A DNA stretch of 64,000 bases, taken from NCBI RefSeq assembly GCF_019047785.1, contig NZ_CP077290.1:1488001-1552000 (forward strand), given 5' to 3'. The DNA comes from Enterobacter cancerogenus. Its GTDB lineage: Bacteria; Pseudomonadota; Gammaproteobacteria; Enterobacterales; Enterobacteriaceae. Positions 1 through 7,127 of this stretch are shown in pieces (position 1 is the first letter of the stretch; every line of letters starts with the position of its first letter). A model generated the notes under the pieces. That model was given only the letters and a program-made list of their open reading frames with translations, had not been told where the DNA came from and did not search any database. The position numbers and the translations under genes were made by a program.

Positions 1-76
1 TGTTTGCGAGGGCGGAGCTGTGCGCTGCCGTCGGGATGGTGAATAGTGCTTTATGTTCGTTGTTATCAGTACGCAT
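1..76 (-). CDS. Partial prophage protein (N-terminus only)
   Basis: Only the first 25 codons lie in the window, reading from an ATG at 76-74 off the left edge. The start overlaps the stop of the upstream primase gene in a TAATG arrangement, so the two are probably translationally coupled members of the prophage replication operon. The visible sequence begins MRTDNNEHKALFTIPTA and shows no recognisable domain. The function cannot be assigned from this fragment. Confidence 0.5.
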   Translation of the reverse strand, partial: MRTDNNEHKALFTIPTAAHSSALAN

Positions 77-1047
77 TACGCAGCCACCTTTTTCTTGTAG
101 AAGACCAGCTCACGAACTTCATCGCCATTCATGAGCATATCGTTAAAGTCACCGTTGTCCGGCCAGCGTACGCTGACTTTCACAAGGTCATTTTTCGCCA
201 GCAGATTGGCATGGGCGCACTCAAACGCCGCAGCCTGCCCGGTGGCAGAATGCTTGTCCATATCAGCGAAAACGATCAGATGTTTTACCCCTGCCGGCAC
301 CCGGAATTTTTTCATGAAATTGCTGTTCATTACCGCCCAGGTATTCACACCATAAATCTGATAGCAGGAGAGCGCCGTTTCGATACCCTCTGCAATCCCC
401 AGCGTTGAGGACACGGGAAACATACGGATGGCTACCGAGCGGGCATATTCGAGGTAGTTATCTTCCTGCAGGGATTTTTGACGTTTGGCGCTTTCCCCCA
501 GCGGCGCTTTGCGATCCCCTTCAAGTAAGGTTCGGTGGAGATAGCACAACTCACCTTTGTCATCGGTGGCAAGAGCGTAGAGGGCATGATAAATCCTGCC
601 CGCATGGCGCTGTTTTTCGCAGAACCGGATCGCCTCAGAGGGTAATTTGTTGATCCCGCGCTGGCGCAGATACCCTTCCCCGTTGGTACCGCGCAAGGGC
701 AGCAGCTTCGCGAATTTACTGATGGCGCGCTGGCGTAGCTTAGCCGCCGAGCTGTTGACCGGGATTTTCTCCCGGCGGTAGTCATTGCCAATGAGCTGAT
801 CCACCTCCGCGCAGAGTGCTGAGAAAGTCTTCCCGGTCTGCGTGAGGGAAAGCAGTTTCATGCCGTCGCCGCTGCCACATACGCAGATCCACGTCCCGGC
901 ACCGTCGCGGTCATCAATACGAAACTTGCTGCGCGCGCCGCATACGGGACATTCTCCCTTGTAGTGATTTTTTCCGGTTATGGGCGGCAGGCCGTAATGT
1001 TCAAGAATTTCCGTCCAGCGGCCTTTTGCCGCTTCTGCTGTCTTCAC
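76..1047 (-). CDS. Prophage DNA primase, zinc-ribbon and Toprim (P4 alpha-like N-terminal half)
   Basis: A 323-residue primase of the phage P4 alpha type without the helicase half. A zinc ribbon is visible near residues 33-57 (CPVC and CVC motifs), as in the family that primes replication on phage or satellite DNA. A Toprim-like region follows around residues 215-300, with an AEGIETALS segment and a metal-binding FADMD segment. The GTG start at 1047 overlaps the helicase stop by 4 bp (GTGA), so helicase and primase are encoded as separate coupled polypeptides. P4 alpha, by contrast, fuses the two activities in a protein more than twice as long. The gene sits in the leftward early operon of the prophage, downstream of the Cro-like gene. 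Expression should follow the leftward promoter at 3588-3615. Confidence 0.85.
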   Translation of the reverse strand: MKTAEAAKGRWTEILEHYGLPPITGKNHYKGECPVCGARSKFRIDDRDGAGTWICVCGSGDGMKLLSLTQTGKTFSALCAEVDQLIGNDYRREKIPVNSSAAKLRQRAISKFAKLLPLRGTNGEGYLRQRGINKLPSEAIRFCEKQRHAGRIYHALYALATDDKGELCYLHRTLLEGDRKAPLGESAKRQKSLQEDNYLEYARSVAIRMFPVSSTLGIAEGIETALSCYQIYGVNTWAVMNSNFMKKFRVPAGVKHLIVFADMDKHSATGQAAAFECAHANLLAKNDLVKVSVRWPDNGDFNDMLMNGDEVRELVFYKKKVAA

Positions 1048-2666
1048 GCTGTTCTTCTCCCCAGCATACTACGAATGTTTTCAACCTCTTGTTTTGCGCT
1101 GATGATCCGGTTTGTGGTGGCCGCGCTGTCGGTGGGCTCACTCGCCTTGCTGTCGGCCTTCACCCGTCCCTTCGCAAATTTGATAAGTTTGTGCCTGATG
1201 TAGTTGTTTACCTCCGGGGTAATCTCCATCGGAAAATCGCTCAGCCCGTTGGGCCATTCATTGAACTTTTCGCGGAATGTATGCGCACACCAGCCGTCAC
1301 TGATGGGTTTACCCATCGAAGTGCGCTGGCGCTGATAGAATTTGATCTGGCTCCACCAGGACTGTTTGTCCGATTTGGTGTAAACCTTTTCGCCCTTGCT
1401 GAGCTTTTTGATATTGCGTTGCGTGTCGGTTTCCACATCCTCGCCGACCAGCGGTTTAAATCCGCATTTCGGGCAGACGTAGACACCTGCAGGTTTCATG
1501 AAATGACACTCCGGGCATTCCTTCGGGAGTTTTTCCTCCCGTTCTTCGGCTACGCGGGCTGCAGCTTCTTTCATCCCGTCGTTTTTCGAGGGCAGATCGT
1601 TGTACTCGATGGCATCAGGAAATCCCAGGCGATGGACGGTACCGCTGTGATCGAAGATAAGGCAGGCATCTTTCCCCGGGGCAGTTCGCAGACCACGGCC
1701 CAGCGCCTGAAGCCAGCGAATTTCGCTTTTTGTCGGTCGGGCGTAAATGATGCAACGAACGTCACTGTCGAAGCCCGCCACCAGTACGCCGACGCTGACG
1801 ATGATTTTTGTAGCGCCCGTCTCGAAACGGTGGATCATCAACTGGCGTTCTTCGTGCGGCGTTTCAGCCACCATGACTTCGGCATTAACACCGGCTTTGT
1901 TGAACTGCATAGTGACGTAATTGGCGTGGGCCTTATTGACGCAGAACGCCACCGTCGGCAGATCACGGCCATTACGCAGCCAGTTATCGACAATATCGCC
2001 CACCAGATCAGAGCCACACATAATCTCCGCCAGCTGTGCTTCGTCGTAGTCGCTGCCATACTCCATCGATGCTTTAGTCTTAACGCCTTTCAGATCCGGT
2101 TTGGTTGGCGCGAAAAATTCGTAATTGCTCAGATCGCCGCGCTGGATAAGTTCTCCGATGGTGGTCGGCTTAATCAGACGCTGGTAGTAATTCCCCAGGA
2201 AGGGTGAAAACGGGGTACCGGACAGGCCAATAACCTTCGCTTTGGTTTCTGTGGTGATCCGTTCAATCTCTTTCAGGATGCGGCGTTTGCGCAGATGGGC
2301 TTCATCCACAATCAGCAGATCGATATCCTGAGGAAATTCGCGGCGGATCAGAGTGTCGGCGCTGGCGATCTGAATCTGCAGGCTGGGGTCATAGTTCGGA
2401 TGGTCACGCCAGATAAAGCTGATCTGGTCTTCCGGTAGGCCATACTGAGCAAATCGCTGTGCCGTCTGGTTAATCAGGATGGTGTAAGGGGCGACAAACA
2501 GAACGCGCATACCACGGCTTACCAGACCAGCAGCAACGAAAGCAGCCAGCCCTGTTTTGCCGCTGCCAGTCGGCATATACATCATGAAAGATTCGTATGC
2601 CTTCCAGTCACGGCGCAGCATATTGAGTGCGCGTTCCTGTGCAAAATTCGGTGTGATGTTCAGCAT
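1044..2666 (-). CDS. Prophage DEAD/DEAH-box (superfamily 2) helicase
   Basis: A 540-residue superfamily 2 helicase. Walker A is in MPTGSGKT near the N-terminus. The DEAH box appears as IVDEAH around residue 125. The motif VI-type QALGRGLRTAPGKD lies near residue 325. A C-terminal zinc finger (CPEC...CPKC) sits near residues 385-405. The family occurs in many enterobacterial prophages beside a small primase and presumably unwinds the origin. I chose the ATG at 2666 because AAAGGGG lies 6 bases upstream; an in-frame TTG two codons earlier is less likely. It overlaps the downstream primase by 4 bp. Prophage context and motifs make the class certain; the exact biochemical role is inferred. Confidence 0.88.
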   Translation of the reverse strand: MLNITPNFAQERALNMLRRDWKAYESFMMYMPTGSGKTGLAAFVAAGLVSRGMRVLFVAPYTILINQTAQRFAQYGLPEDQISFIWRDHPNYDPSLQIQIASADTLIRREFPQDIDLLIVDEAHLRKRRILKEIERITTETKAKVIGLSGTPFSPFLGNYYQRLIKPTTIGELIQRGDLSNYEFFAPTKPDLKGVKTKASMEYGSDYDEAQLAEIMCGSDLVGDIVDNWLRNGRDLPTVAFCVNKAHANYVTMQFNKAGVNAEVMVAETPHEERQLMIHRFETGATKIIVSVGVLVAGFDSDVRCIIYARPTKSEIRWLQALGRGLRTAPGKDACLIFDHSGTVHRLGFPDAIEYNDLPSKNDGMKEAAARVAEEREEKLPKECPECHFMKPAGVYVCPKCGFKPLVGEDVETDTQRNIKKLSKGEKVYTKSDKQSWWSQIKFYQRQRTSMGKPISDGWCAHTFREKFNEWPNGLSDFPMEITPEVNNYIRHKLIKFAKGRVKADSKASEPTDSAATTNRIISAKQEVENIRSMLGRRTA

Positions 2667-2993
2667 TATCAACCCCTTTACGTTTCACTCTTCCAGGAAA
2701 AACCTTCCCGGTTTCATACCCGATCCACTGCGTACCACATTGCTAGTACAGTGGCGTTTTTGGGCTCAGTCTCTGAGATCTGCACCTACCTAACCAATGG
2801 AGCTGCCTTCTGGAAAAGGCCTATTCCCATCCCTCTCCGATCTCCCCCCTTACCCCCCTCTTACCTCTCCCTTACTCCTGTACTAGCAAACAAGTACATC
2901 GAGACAGAAAAAGGTAACCGGGAGTTACCACCCCACCAGCAGTTGACACCTTTAAGTCAGACTGCAACCGGGCACCTTTAAGCCCGGCATCAT
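2667..2993. other. Non-coding gap before the prophage helicase, with paired repeats
   Basis: No convincing gene is present in these 327 bases. The visible elements are an 11-bp perfect inverted repeat (TGCTAGTACAG at 2741-2751 and CTGTACTAGCA at 2878-2888), a pyrimidine-rich stretch at 2822-2880, a direct repeat CACCTTTAAG at 2947-2956 and 2973-2982, and a CCGGGC/GCCCGG hairpin at 2968-2987. Being directly upstream of helicase and primase, the region is a candidate replication origin or antitermination site. That is inference. Confidence 0.45.
2741..2888. repeat. 11-bp perfect inverted repeat pair upstream of the helicase
   Basis: TGCTAGTACAG at 2741-2751 and its exact reverse complement at 2878-2888 are separated by 126 bases of pyrimidine-rich DNA. 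They could be protein-binding half sites or a long-range stem. Matching does not extend beyond 11 bp. Confidence 0.5.
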
Positions 2994-3287
2994 TCAGGTG
3001 CGGTGTTGCGTTCCAGCCAGGGGTGGCAGAGCCGTATACCCCTGAATTGCACGGCCGTGTGTTTCAACGAACCGGCGAAGCCTCACATTGGCTTCATGCC
3101 TTGCCCGGTTCTCCTTGCGGTATGACACGGGTTCAGCGTCAAACGTGATTTCGTAAACCTCTGCATACTTCAGCGAGACTTTCCGCCTCAGGGATGGAGG
3201 TAAACCCAGTAATTGCTGTTGTATCCAAGCCGCATCTGCCTGGCTGCAAAGCGATGGCATTTCAACCTGCACATAATCCGGGTACAT
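2994..3287 (-). CDS. Small prophage protein of unknown function, downstream of cro
   Basis: A 97-residue basic protein, with GGAGG six bases before the ATG at 3287. Proteins with the same opening (a YPDYVQVEMPSLCSQADA-type start followed by a basic, Arg-rich helix) are common just downstream of cro-like genes in enterobacterial prophages; I know no assigned function. It is the second gene of the leftward early operon, 26 bp after the Cro-like gene, where lambda carries cII. No helix-turn-helix is evident, so a CII role is not supported. A hairpin lies just beyond the stop at 2968-2987, which may attenuate transcription into the helicase gene. Confidence 0.7.
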   Translation of the reverse strand: MYPDYVQVEMPSLCSQADAAWIQQQLLGLPPSLRRKVSLKYAEVYEITFDAEPVSYRKENRARHEANVRLRRFVETHGRAIQGYTALPPLAGTQHRT

Positions 3288-3313
3288 ATCGCCTCCGGTA
3301 AATTCAGACAGCC

Positions 3314-3553
3314 TTAACTTTTTCGCCGCAGGAAGTCAGGGATCCCATCGTCTGGCGATGGATACAAATCAGGACGAACATCATGAGGAACAATTTTCCA
3401 ATCAGTCATTTCACATATTGTTAAAACATAACGTGGCGGGATAACCGATTTAGAGAACCATTGGTTTACAGCTTGAGGTGAGATTCCAAGCACCTTAGCA
3501 ATCGCTCTCTGAGAGACAGAACTCCGTAGTCGAGAACGGATTTTTTCATCCAT
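3314..3553 (-). CDS. Cro-like/YdaS-type repressor
   Basis: A 79-residue DNA-binding protein with a helix-turn-helix at about residues 13-33 (QRAIAKVLGISPQAVNQWF), followed by the PPRYVL...W segment typical of phage Cro/YdaS regulators. It is transcribed divergently from the CI-like gene 150 bp away, which is the classic immunity-region layout. It should bind the same operators and switch off repressor synthesis during lytic growth. Its promoter, with -10 at 3588-3593 and -35 at 3610-3615, contains one of the palindromic operators. The ribosome-binding site is weak (GGTG), consistent with low basal expression. Confidence 0.82.
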   Translation of the reverse strand: MDEKIRSRLRSSVSQRAIAKVLGISPQAVNQWFSKSVIPPRYVLTICEMTDWKIVPHDVRPDLYPSPDDGIPDFLRRKS

Positions 3554-3562
3554 ATGACACCA

Positions 3563-3658
3563 TCAAGTTAAAATTGACAACACACTAAGAATATCAAGTT
3601 TAAATTAACATGCAAGATAGAATTTACTCATGTACACTTAAAATCAAGGTTAGCTTTA
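3563..3658. promoter_or_regulatory. Right-type operator cluster (three copies of a TCAAGTT palindrome)
   Basis: Three matches to the 15-bp palindrome TCAAGTTWAACTTGA lie between cro and cI: 3563-3577 (one mismatch), 3594-3608 (two mismatches) and a weaker one at 3644-3658. The middle site sits between the -10 and -35 of the cro promoter. The same palindrome occurs perfectly downstream of cI. Three operators here and two there resembles lambda OR and OL. Confidence 0.72.
3588..3615 (-). promoter_or_regulatory. Leftward early promoter of the prophage (cro-helicase-primase)
   Basis: On the minus strand, -35 TTGCAT at 3615-3610 and -10 TATTCT at 3593-3588 are separated by 16 bp. Operator 3594-3608 lies inside the spacer, so repressor binding would block RNA polymerase. 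Confidence 0.6.
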
Positions 3659-3703
3659 CATATTGGTGTTTGATGTTGTGACTACTGCATCGAGGAGGGG
3701 GTA

Positions 3704-4381
3704 ATGAGGACAGCGGAAAGAATTAATGAACTGTTAAAACTTAAAGGATGGAGTCAGGCAGAACTAGCCAGGCAGTTGGGCGTAACAGCACAATCAGTCC
3801 AATACTGGACTACTGGCGAGACTTCTCCGCGAGGTAAACGGCTTGCAAGACTGTCTGAAATCAGCGGATTCCCCCAGTCATGGTTTCTTGGTGAGTCAGA
3901 GAGCCCGACATTTCCCAATTCGCGCAGAAATGAACCCCATACTGATAGCGTGAGGTTCAATGTGCTTGACGTTGAATTTAGTTGCGGCGATGGCACCAGT
4001 GTAAAGGGAGACTTCATCGATGTTGTCAGGTCTATCGAACTTGATCCCGAATATGCGCGCCAACTGGTTGGGAACAGACCTTTCAAAAATATTGAGATAG
4101 GTAATGCCAGAGGCGACAGTATGACTCCCACCATTTCTCCGGGAGATCTACTTTTCCTTGATAAATCTGTAACTTATTTCGATGGTGATGGCATTTATGC
4201 ATTCTGCTTCGATGGTGAATGCTATGTGAAGCGTCTTCAAAAAATGGGCTCTAAAATGGTAGTCCTTTCAGATAATTCAAACTATCAGCCCTGGAGCATT
4301 GAGAAAGAGGCACTCAACTTGCTTTACATACAATCCAAGGTAATCTCCTCAGTTCCGTTTAACATCAACAGATTTGGTTAA
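3704..4381 (+). CDS. CI-like prophage repressor, XRE helix-turn-helix plus S24 peptidase
   Basis: A 225-residue lysogeny repressor. Residues 1-60 form an XRE helix-turn-helix (SQAELARQLGVTAQSVQYW). Residues 85-225 form the S24 LexA-like autoprotease/dimerisation domain, with Ser139 in GDSMTPTISPGD and Lys176 in CYVKRLQ as the predicted catalytic dyad. A Cys94-Gly95 bond between the domains is a plausible self-cleavage site: the P22 C2 repressor is cut at Cys-Gly, lambda CI at Ala-Gly. The presence of both catalytic residues suggests SOS inducibility. GAGGAGG lies six bases before the ATG. The gene is divergent from the Cro-like gene and is followed by an intrinsic terminator and the second operator cluster. 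Confidence 0.9.
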   Translation: MRTAERINELLKLKGWSQAELARQLGVTAQSVQYWTTGETSPRGKRLARLSEISGFPQSWFLGESESPTFPNSRRNEPHTDSVRFNVLDVEFSCGDGTSVKGDFIDVVRSIELDPEYARQLVGNRPFKNIEIGNARGDSMTPTISPGDLLFLDKSVTYFDGDGIYAFCFDGECYVKRLQKMGSKMVVLSDNSNYQPWSIEKEALNLLYIQSKVISSVPFNINRFG

Positions 4382-4394
4382 CCATCTGAAATAT

Positions 4395-4418
4395 AACGGG
4401 CCAATGCCCGTTTTTTTT
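4395..4418 (+). terminator. Intrinsic terminator of the CI-like gene
   Basis: AACGGGC-CAAT-GCCCGTT is a perfect 7-bp stem with a 4-base loop, followed by an unbroken T run to 4418. It isolates cI transcription from the rightward operon that starts about 75 bp later. Confidence 0.9.
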
Positions 4419-4446
4419 GTTTCGATCTCTCCTCCAAAAAAAAACA

Positions 4447-4508
4447 TCAAGTTTAACTTGACGAAATCATATCCTCGCCATATCCTCTAACCATCAAGTT
4501 AAACTTGA
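4447..4508 (+). promoter_or_regulatory. Rightward prophage promoter with two perfect operators (PL/OL-like)
   Basis: TCAAGTTTAACTTGA at 4447-4461 and TCAAGTTAAACTTGA at 4494-4508 are perfect 15-bp palindromes. Between them lies a promoter: -35 TTGACG at 4458-4463, a 17-bp spacer and -10 TATCCT at 4481-4486. One operator covers the -35 and the other the expected start point, so the CI-like repressor should silence the small-gene operon that follows. Confidence 0.75.
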
Positions 4509-4547
4509 TATCACAAAAGTATTCAAACATAGCTTGGGGATATAAAT

Positions 4548-4949
4548 ATGCGTACTAAATCCACCATAGAACTTATTGCAATGGCGCAGGCCGTATTAGT
4601 CTCTTTAATCGAATCTCACAAAGTTATCGAACCATGTGAAATCGAAGATAATCTTGTGGCTATTAACTCCCTCTTAGTTGATGCCTCAATTTCATCTTCT
4701 CAAAAACCGGTAACTACAAAAACGAATATAAAACCCAAATCGGCAACAGCAATGCTAGAAGATCTCGCTGCTGAGATTCACGAAAATACATCGTTGTTAG
4801 AATTAATATTTAGAAACTCTCCAGATATGGGTGAAACAGATAATGCTTTGTCTTGTCTCCTACGTTCAATGCTCAAGACAGGAGAAAAAGCTTATGGATA
4901 TATCGAAGTGTTGGAAAAAAGCACGCCATACGCTGGAGATGAAAAATGA
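4548..4949 (+). CDS. Prophage early protein, unknown function
   Basis: A 133-residue acidic protein, mostly predicted helix, with no recognised domain. It is the first gene of the repressor-controlled rightward operon, about 55 bp after the predicted transcription start. In lambdoid phages this position holds early regulatory or anti-host genes, but nothing in the sequence assigns such a role here. Composition is AT-rich relative to the chromosomal genes in the window, as in the next four genes. The stop overlaps the start of the next gene by 4 bp (ATGA), so the two are probably co-translated. Confidence 0.65.
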   Translation: MRTKSTIELIAMAQAVLVSLIESHKVIEPCEIEDNLVAINSLLVDASISSSQKPVTTKTNIKPKSATAMLEDLAAEIHENTSLLELIFRNSPDMGETDNALSCLLRSMLKTGEKAYGYIEVLEKSTPYAGDEK

Positions 4950-5281
4950 ATATTTCCGCAAACAACGCAATCGACCAAGCAGAGAAAATCATCACTGATA
5001 TTTTCGAAAATGGCGAACACGATAAACAGACTGGTGACGGTCTTTATCGAGTTATGACACTATTAGCTGATGCACGCTCATCTATAGGCGACATTGACGA
5101 TCTCTTTTTCGATGCCGTCATTACGGCAAGAAAGTTAGAAGCGCTTTCCTGTATTTATTGTGAGCAATATTTCACTGATGAAGATAATGAAAGGCAAGAA
5201 ACATATTTAGCCGCTGCGATACATGAATATGCAGCAAAGTCATGCAATGAATTAAAAAGCATCGAAGAAAAACTTAATTAA
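4946..5281 (+). CDS. Prophage early protein, unknown function
   Basis: A 111-residue acidic helical protein coupled by an ATGA overlap to the preceding gene. Both have similar size, acidity and an Ile/Asn/Ala-rich N-terminal helix, so they could be partners or diverged duplicates; I see no clear sequence match that proves this. No catalytic motif or membrane segment is visible. A run of about 70 non-coding bases follows before the next small gene. Confidence 0.62.
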   Translation: MNISANNAIDQAEKIITDIFENGEHDKQTGDGLYRVMTLLADARSSIGDIDDLFFDAVITARKLEALSCIYCEQYFTDEDNERQETYLAAAIHEYAAKSCNELKSIEEKLN

Positions 5282-5353
5282 ATAACGCAATGAATTTAAT
5301 TACGCCTTAACTGGTGTGGATTCCTGCAATCTGAAAACAGGATGGTTTTAAAA

Positions 5354-5470
5354 ATGACTTTTATTAAAGATAAAGAAGCATACAAAACTGCATGTCTTTT
5401 CTTTATGTCCTATGGCGAGGAGTACCGCCATATATCTGACCTTTTCATGCGCAAAGCCTATGGAGTATGA
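5354..5470 (+). CDS. Very small prophage protein, unknown function
   Basis: A 38-codon reading frame (MTFIKDKEAYKTACLFF...), short but well placed. Its stop overlaps the ATG of the next gene (ATGA at 5467-5470), the same coupling used along this operon. An ATG-proximal purine stretch (GGATGGTTTTAAAA) gives a poor ribosome-binding site. The composition is aromatic and charged with no recognised family. Confidence 0.4.
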   Translation: MTFIKDKEAYKTACLFFMSYGEEYRHISDLFMRKAYGV

Positions 5471-5688
5471 ATATGAGCAAACGAATCCCAACAACGGTAA
5501 ACGCACGTAACTGGACGACACAGGAAATGAGCGTACACGCTGAACAATTGTATTTCTTGTTGCAAGCGATATCGGAAAATTTCTTGAAGATAGAAGACGA
5601 CCAGCGATTCGCTCTAATTGAGATAGCCTGGAACCATTCCGGAGATATTAACGCATGGTTTAGTGAGAAGGAAAAACATGATGGATAA
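5467..5688 (+). CDS. Small prophage protein, unknown function
   Basis: A 73-residue protein, or 71 if the second ATG at 5473 is used. It is acidic and helical, with TTQEMSVHAEQLYFLLQAI and a C-terminal acidic segment, and no recognised domain. It is coupled to its upstream neighbour by an ATGA overlap, and its end overlaps the start of the following gene by 11 bp. The position in the repressor-controlled operon is the only functional clue. Confidence 0.58.
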   Translation: MNMSKRIPTTVNARNWTTQEMSVHAEQLYFLLQAISENFLKIEDDQRFALIEIAWNHSGDINAWFSEKEKHDG

Positions 5689-6046
5689 GTTAATAGAAAC
5701 ATATCGCCGTCGAATTCTTAAAGCTGCGTTATTACGCCACCAGCGTAAAACTGGCAGTAACTGCCTTGTTATTAAGCTCAATAAAGGCGGCATTAACACG
5801 GTCGAGTTAACAGAGATTCTTCTCGATGGATTATTACGAAAATTCGAAAGGCTCGCGATCAGTAAGTATGGAAATGTCGAAGGCGTAAAAGCTATTAAGG
5901 GGATTTATAGCAGCTCTGTTGATGTTAATGGCAGCGGTGAGTTCCTGACAGAAAGCGGAAAGGCATTAATCGACGAGCTCATTTCAGAGCTGGTTGAGTT
6001 CGTCAAAAAGCAGAAACCAGTTAATGCGGAGATCGGCAATGGCTAA
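5678..6046 (+). CDS. Prophage early protein, unknown function
   Basis: A 122-residue protein. The tandem ATGs at 5678 and 5681 are preferred over the in-frame GTG at 5663 because GAGAAGGA lies 6-9 bases upstream of them. The N-terminus is strongly basic (YRRRILKAALLRHQRK), which suggests nucleic-acid contact. The C-terminal 40 residues form an acidic amphipathic helix. I do not recognise the family. It overlaps the following gene by 8 bp. Confidence 0.6.
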   Translation: MMDKLIETYRRRILKAALLRHQRKTGSNCLVIKLNKGGINTVELTEILLDGLLRKFERLAISKYGNVEGVKAIKGIYSSSVDVNGSGEFLTESGKALIDELISELVEFVKKQKPVNAEIGNG

Positions 6047-6293
6047 CCAACAAACAATGCTCTATCAGGGTGTGCTGATCCCCCGCCCCGTGTTGAACGT
6101 GGATCTGCATGTCCTCCCTGATTTTACCGGGCGGGTAGTCCTGCACATCGAGAACGGGAGGGTGATATGCGACCGCCAGCTGTTCGACGACGAGCACATT
6201 TGCTCACTGGCCACGTTTATCGAAATGGCGCGCGAAATGGATATGGGAAATGAGGAGGTAGCTGGTGGCACTGACAGCGATACGAATTCCTGA
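6039..6293 (+). CDS. Small prophage protein, unknown function
   Basis: An 84-residue acidic protein starting at MANQQTMLYQGVLIPRP. I prefer ATG 6039 to an upstream in-frame start because it makes the usual short overlap with the preceding stop (6044-6046). The N-terminal half looks beta-rich (DFTGRVVLHIENGRVI) and the C-terminal half is helical and acidic. Its end overlaps the next gene by 29 bp, so the two reading frames may be co-regulated. Composition from here onward is closer to the host than in 4.5-6.0 kb. Confidence 0.62.
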   Translation: MANQQTMLYQGVLIPRPVLNVDLHVLPDFTGRVVLHIENGRVICDRQLFDDEHICSLATFIEMAREMDMGNEEVAGGTDSDTNS

Positions 6294-6483
6294 GCGGGTA
6301 CACCTGCAGGCGGTGCAGGTCTTGCTGCGATACCGACGCAAGCGCATATACGCACGACGCATGCACCGCACTGGCTATCTTAGCCTGAAAGTTAACTCAC
6401 GGTGGAGGCTGTTATCGAAAGACGATGGTCGGAGCTGGGAAGTAATGAGCCATGAAACTTATAACCGGGAGAAAGACAGATGA
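6265..6483 (+). CDS. Small basic prophage protein, possibly ParE/RelE-fold
   Basis: A 72-residue, very basic protein with a GTG start at 6265 and a strong TGAGGAGG site six bases upstream. The core YLSLKVNSRWRLLSKD...WEVMSHETYN is a widely distributed small lambdoid prophage protein. The alternation of beta-like segments and the RWRLL motif is reminiscent of ParE/RelE-type folds (for example the GRWRL strand). If it were a toxin, the acidic protein just upstream, which overlaps by 29 bp, would be the natural antitoxin candidate. That assignment is speculative. Confidence 0.6.
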   Translation: MALTAIRIPERVHLQAVQVLLRYRRKRIYARRMHRTGYLSLKVNSRWRLLSKDDGRSWEVMSHETYNREKDR

Positions 6484-6902
6484 TCGACAACCGCACCGCC
6501 AGCGCGATTGACCTGGCACTTCAGAAACACAATACGCCTGTCGGCCCGCTGTTCGTCGCCGAACGTCATGGGCGCATGAAGAAATGTTTTAGCCGCGATA
6601 CCGCGATCCGTTATCTGGCGTTCTTCATGACCTCTCACGCTTTCGAGATTTCTGGTTTCCAGCAGCGTCACCCAGATGTGCAGGCCATCCACCCACTGAA
6701 CCCGGATCTGAATTGCTGGCAACGTGGCGGAATCACTCTTGAATATAGAGCCGCCCACCAGCGCTGTGTTCGCCGGCTTCGCCGCATCCTCAGGTATAAA
6801 CGTGAAGCGCAGAAATGGTGTGACAAGTGGGACGCTATGCATGACCGCTACGTGAAAGAACGTGACGAACTCAAAGCGACAAAGCCTGCCGGAGTACGCT
6901 GA
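6480..6902 (+). CDS. Prophage protein of unknown function, basic C-terminus
   Basis: A 140-residue protein whose ATG overlaps the previous stop (ATGA). Cys and Trp are frequent. The C-terminal 50 residues are highly basic and predicted helical (RCVRRLRRILRYKREAQKW), suggesting nucleic-acid or ribosome binding. It is a typical cargo of the early operon of lambdoid prophages in Enterobacteriaceae, but I know no characterised homologue. The next gene begins immediately after its stop. Confidence 0.65.
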   Translation: MIDNRTASAIDLALQKHNTPVGPLFVAERHGRMKKCFSRDTAIRYLAFFMTSHAFEISGFQQRHPDVQAIHPLNPDLNCWQRGGITLEYRAAHQRCVRRLRRILRYKREAQKWCDKWDAMHDRYVKERDELKATKPAGVR

Positions 6903-7127
6903 ATGAAAATCCAATACCAGGACTATGGCGCTGTAGCGAATATCGTTATCACCAGCACCGTATTTGAGTTCCGTAAACATAATCGGGTGGTAGAAACAAC
7001 TCTGTTTCTGGTGCCGTCCGTGGTCAGTTCGCGGCATGGAACCTTCATCTTGAAAACTGTTATCTCAGGTAAAAACCGCGATGCGCTGCGAGCTTACAGA
7101 ACTGTACTCAGGGAGGCGGCACGATGA
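6903..7127 (+). CDS. Small prophage protein, unknown function
   Basis: A 74-residue protein beginning directly after the previous stop codon (TGA-ATG). The first 50 residues look like beta strands (VANIVITSTVFEFRKHNRVVETTLFLV) and the C-terminus is a basic helix. No family is recognised. It overlaps the next small gene in an ATGA junction. Confidence 0.6.
   Translation: MKIQYQDYGAVANIVITSTVFEFRKHNRVVETTLFLVPSVVSSRHGTFILKTVISGKNRDALRAYRTVLREAAR

Noticed and set aside
1026..2207. A 393-codon open frame opposite the prophage helicase
   Set aside because: Complementary to the conserved helicase motifs, with no domain of its own.
2994..3287. CII-like activator
   Set aside because: It is in the right place, but no helix-turn-helix is visible, so only unknown function is claimed.
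6265..6483. Firm call as a ParE-type toxin
   Set aside because: Only a loose pattern around RWRLL supports it; no catalytic or antitoxin evidence.
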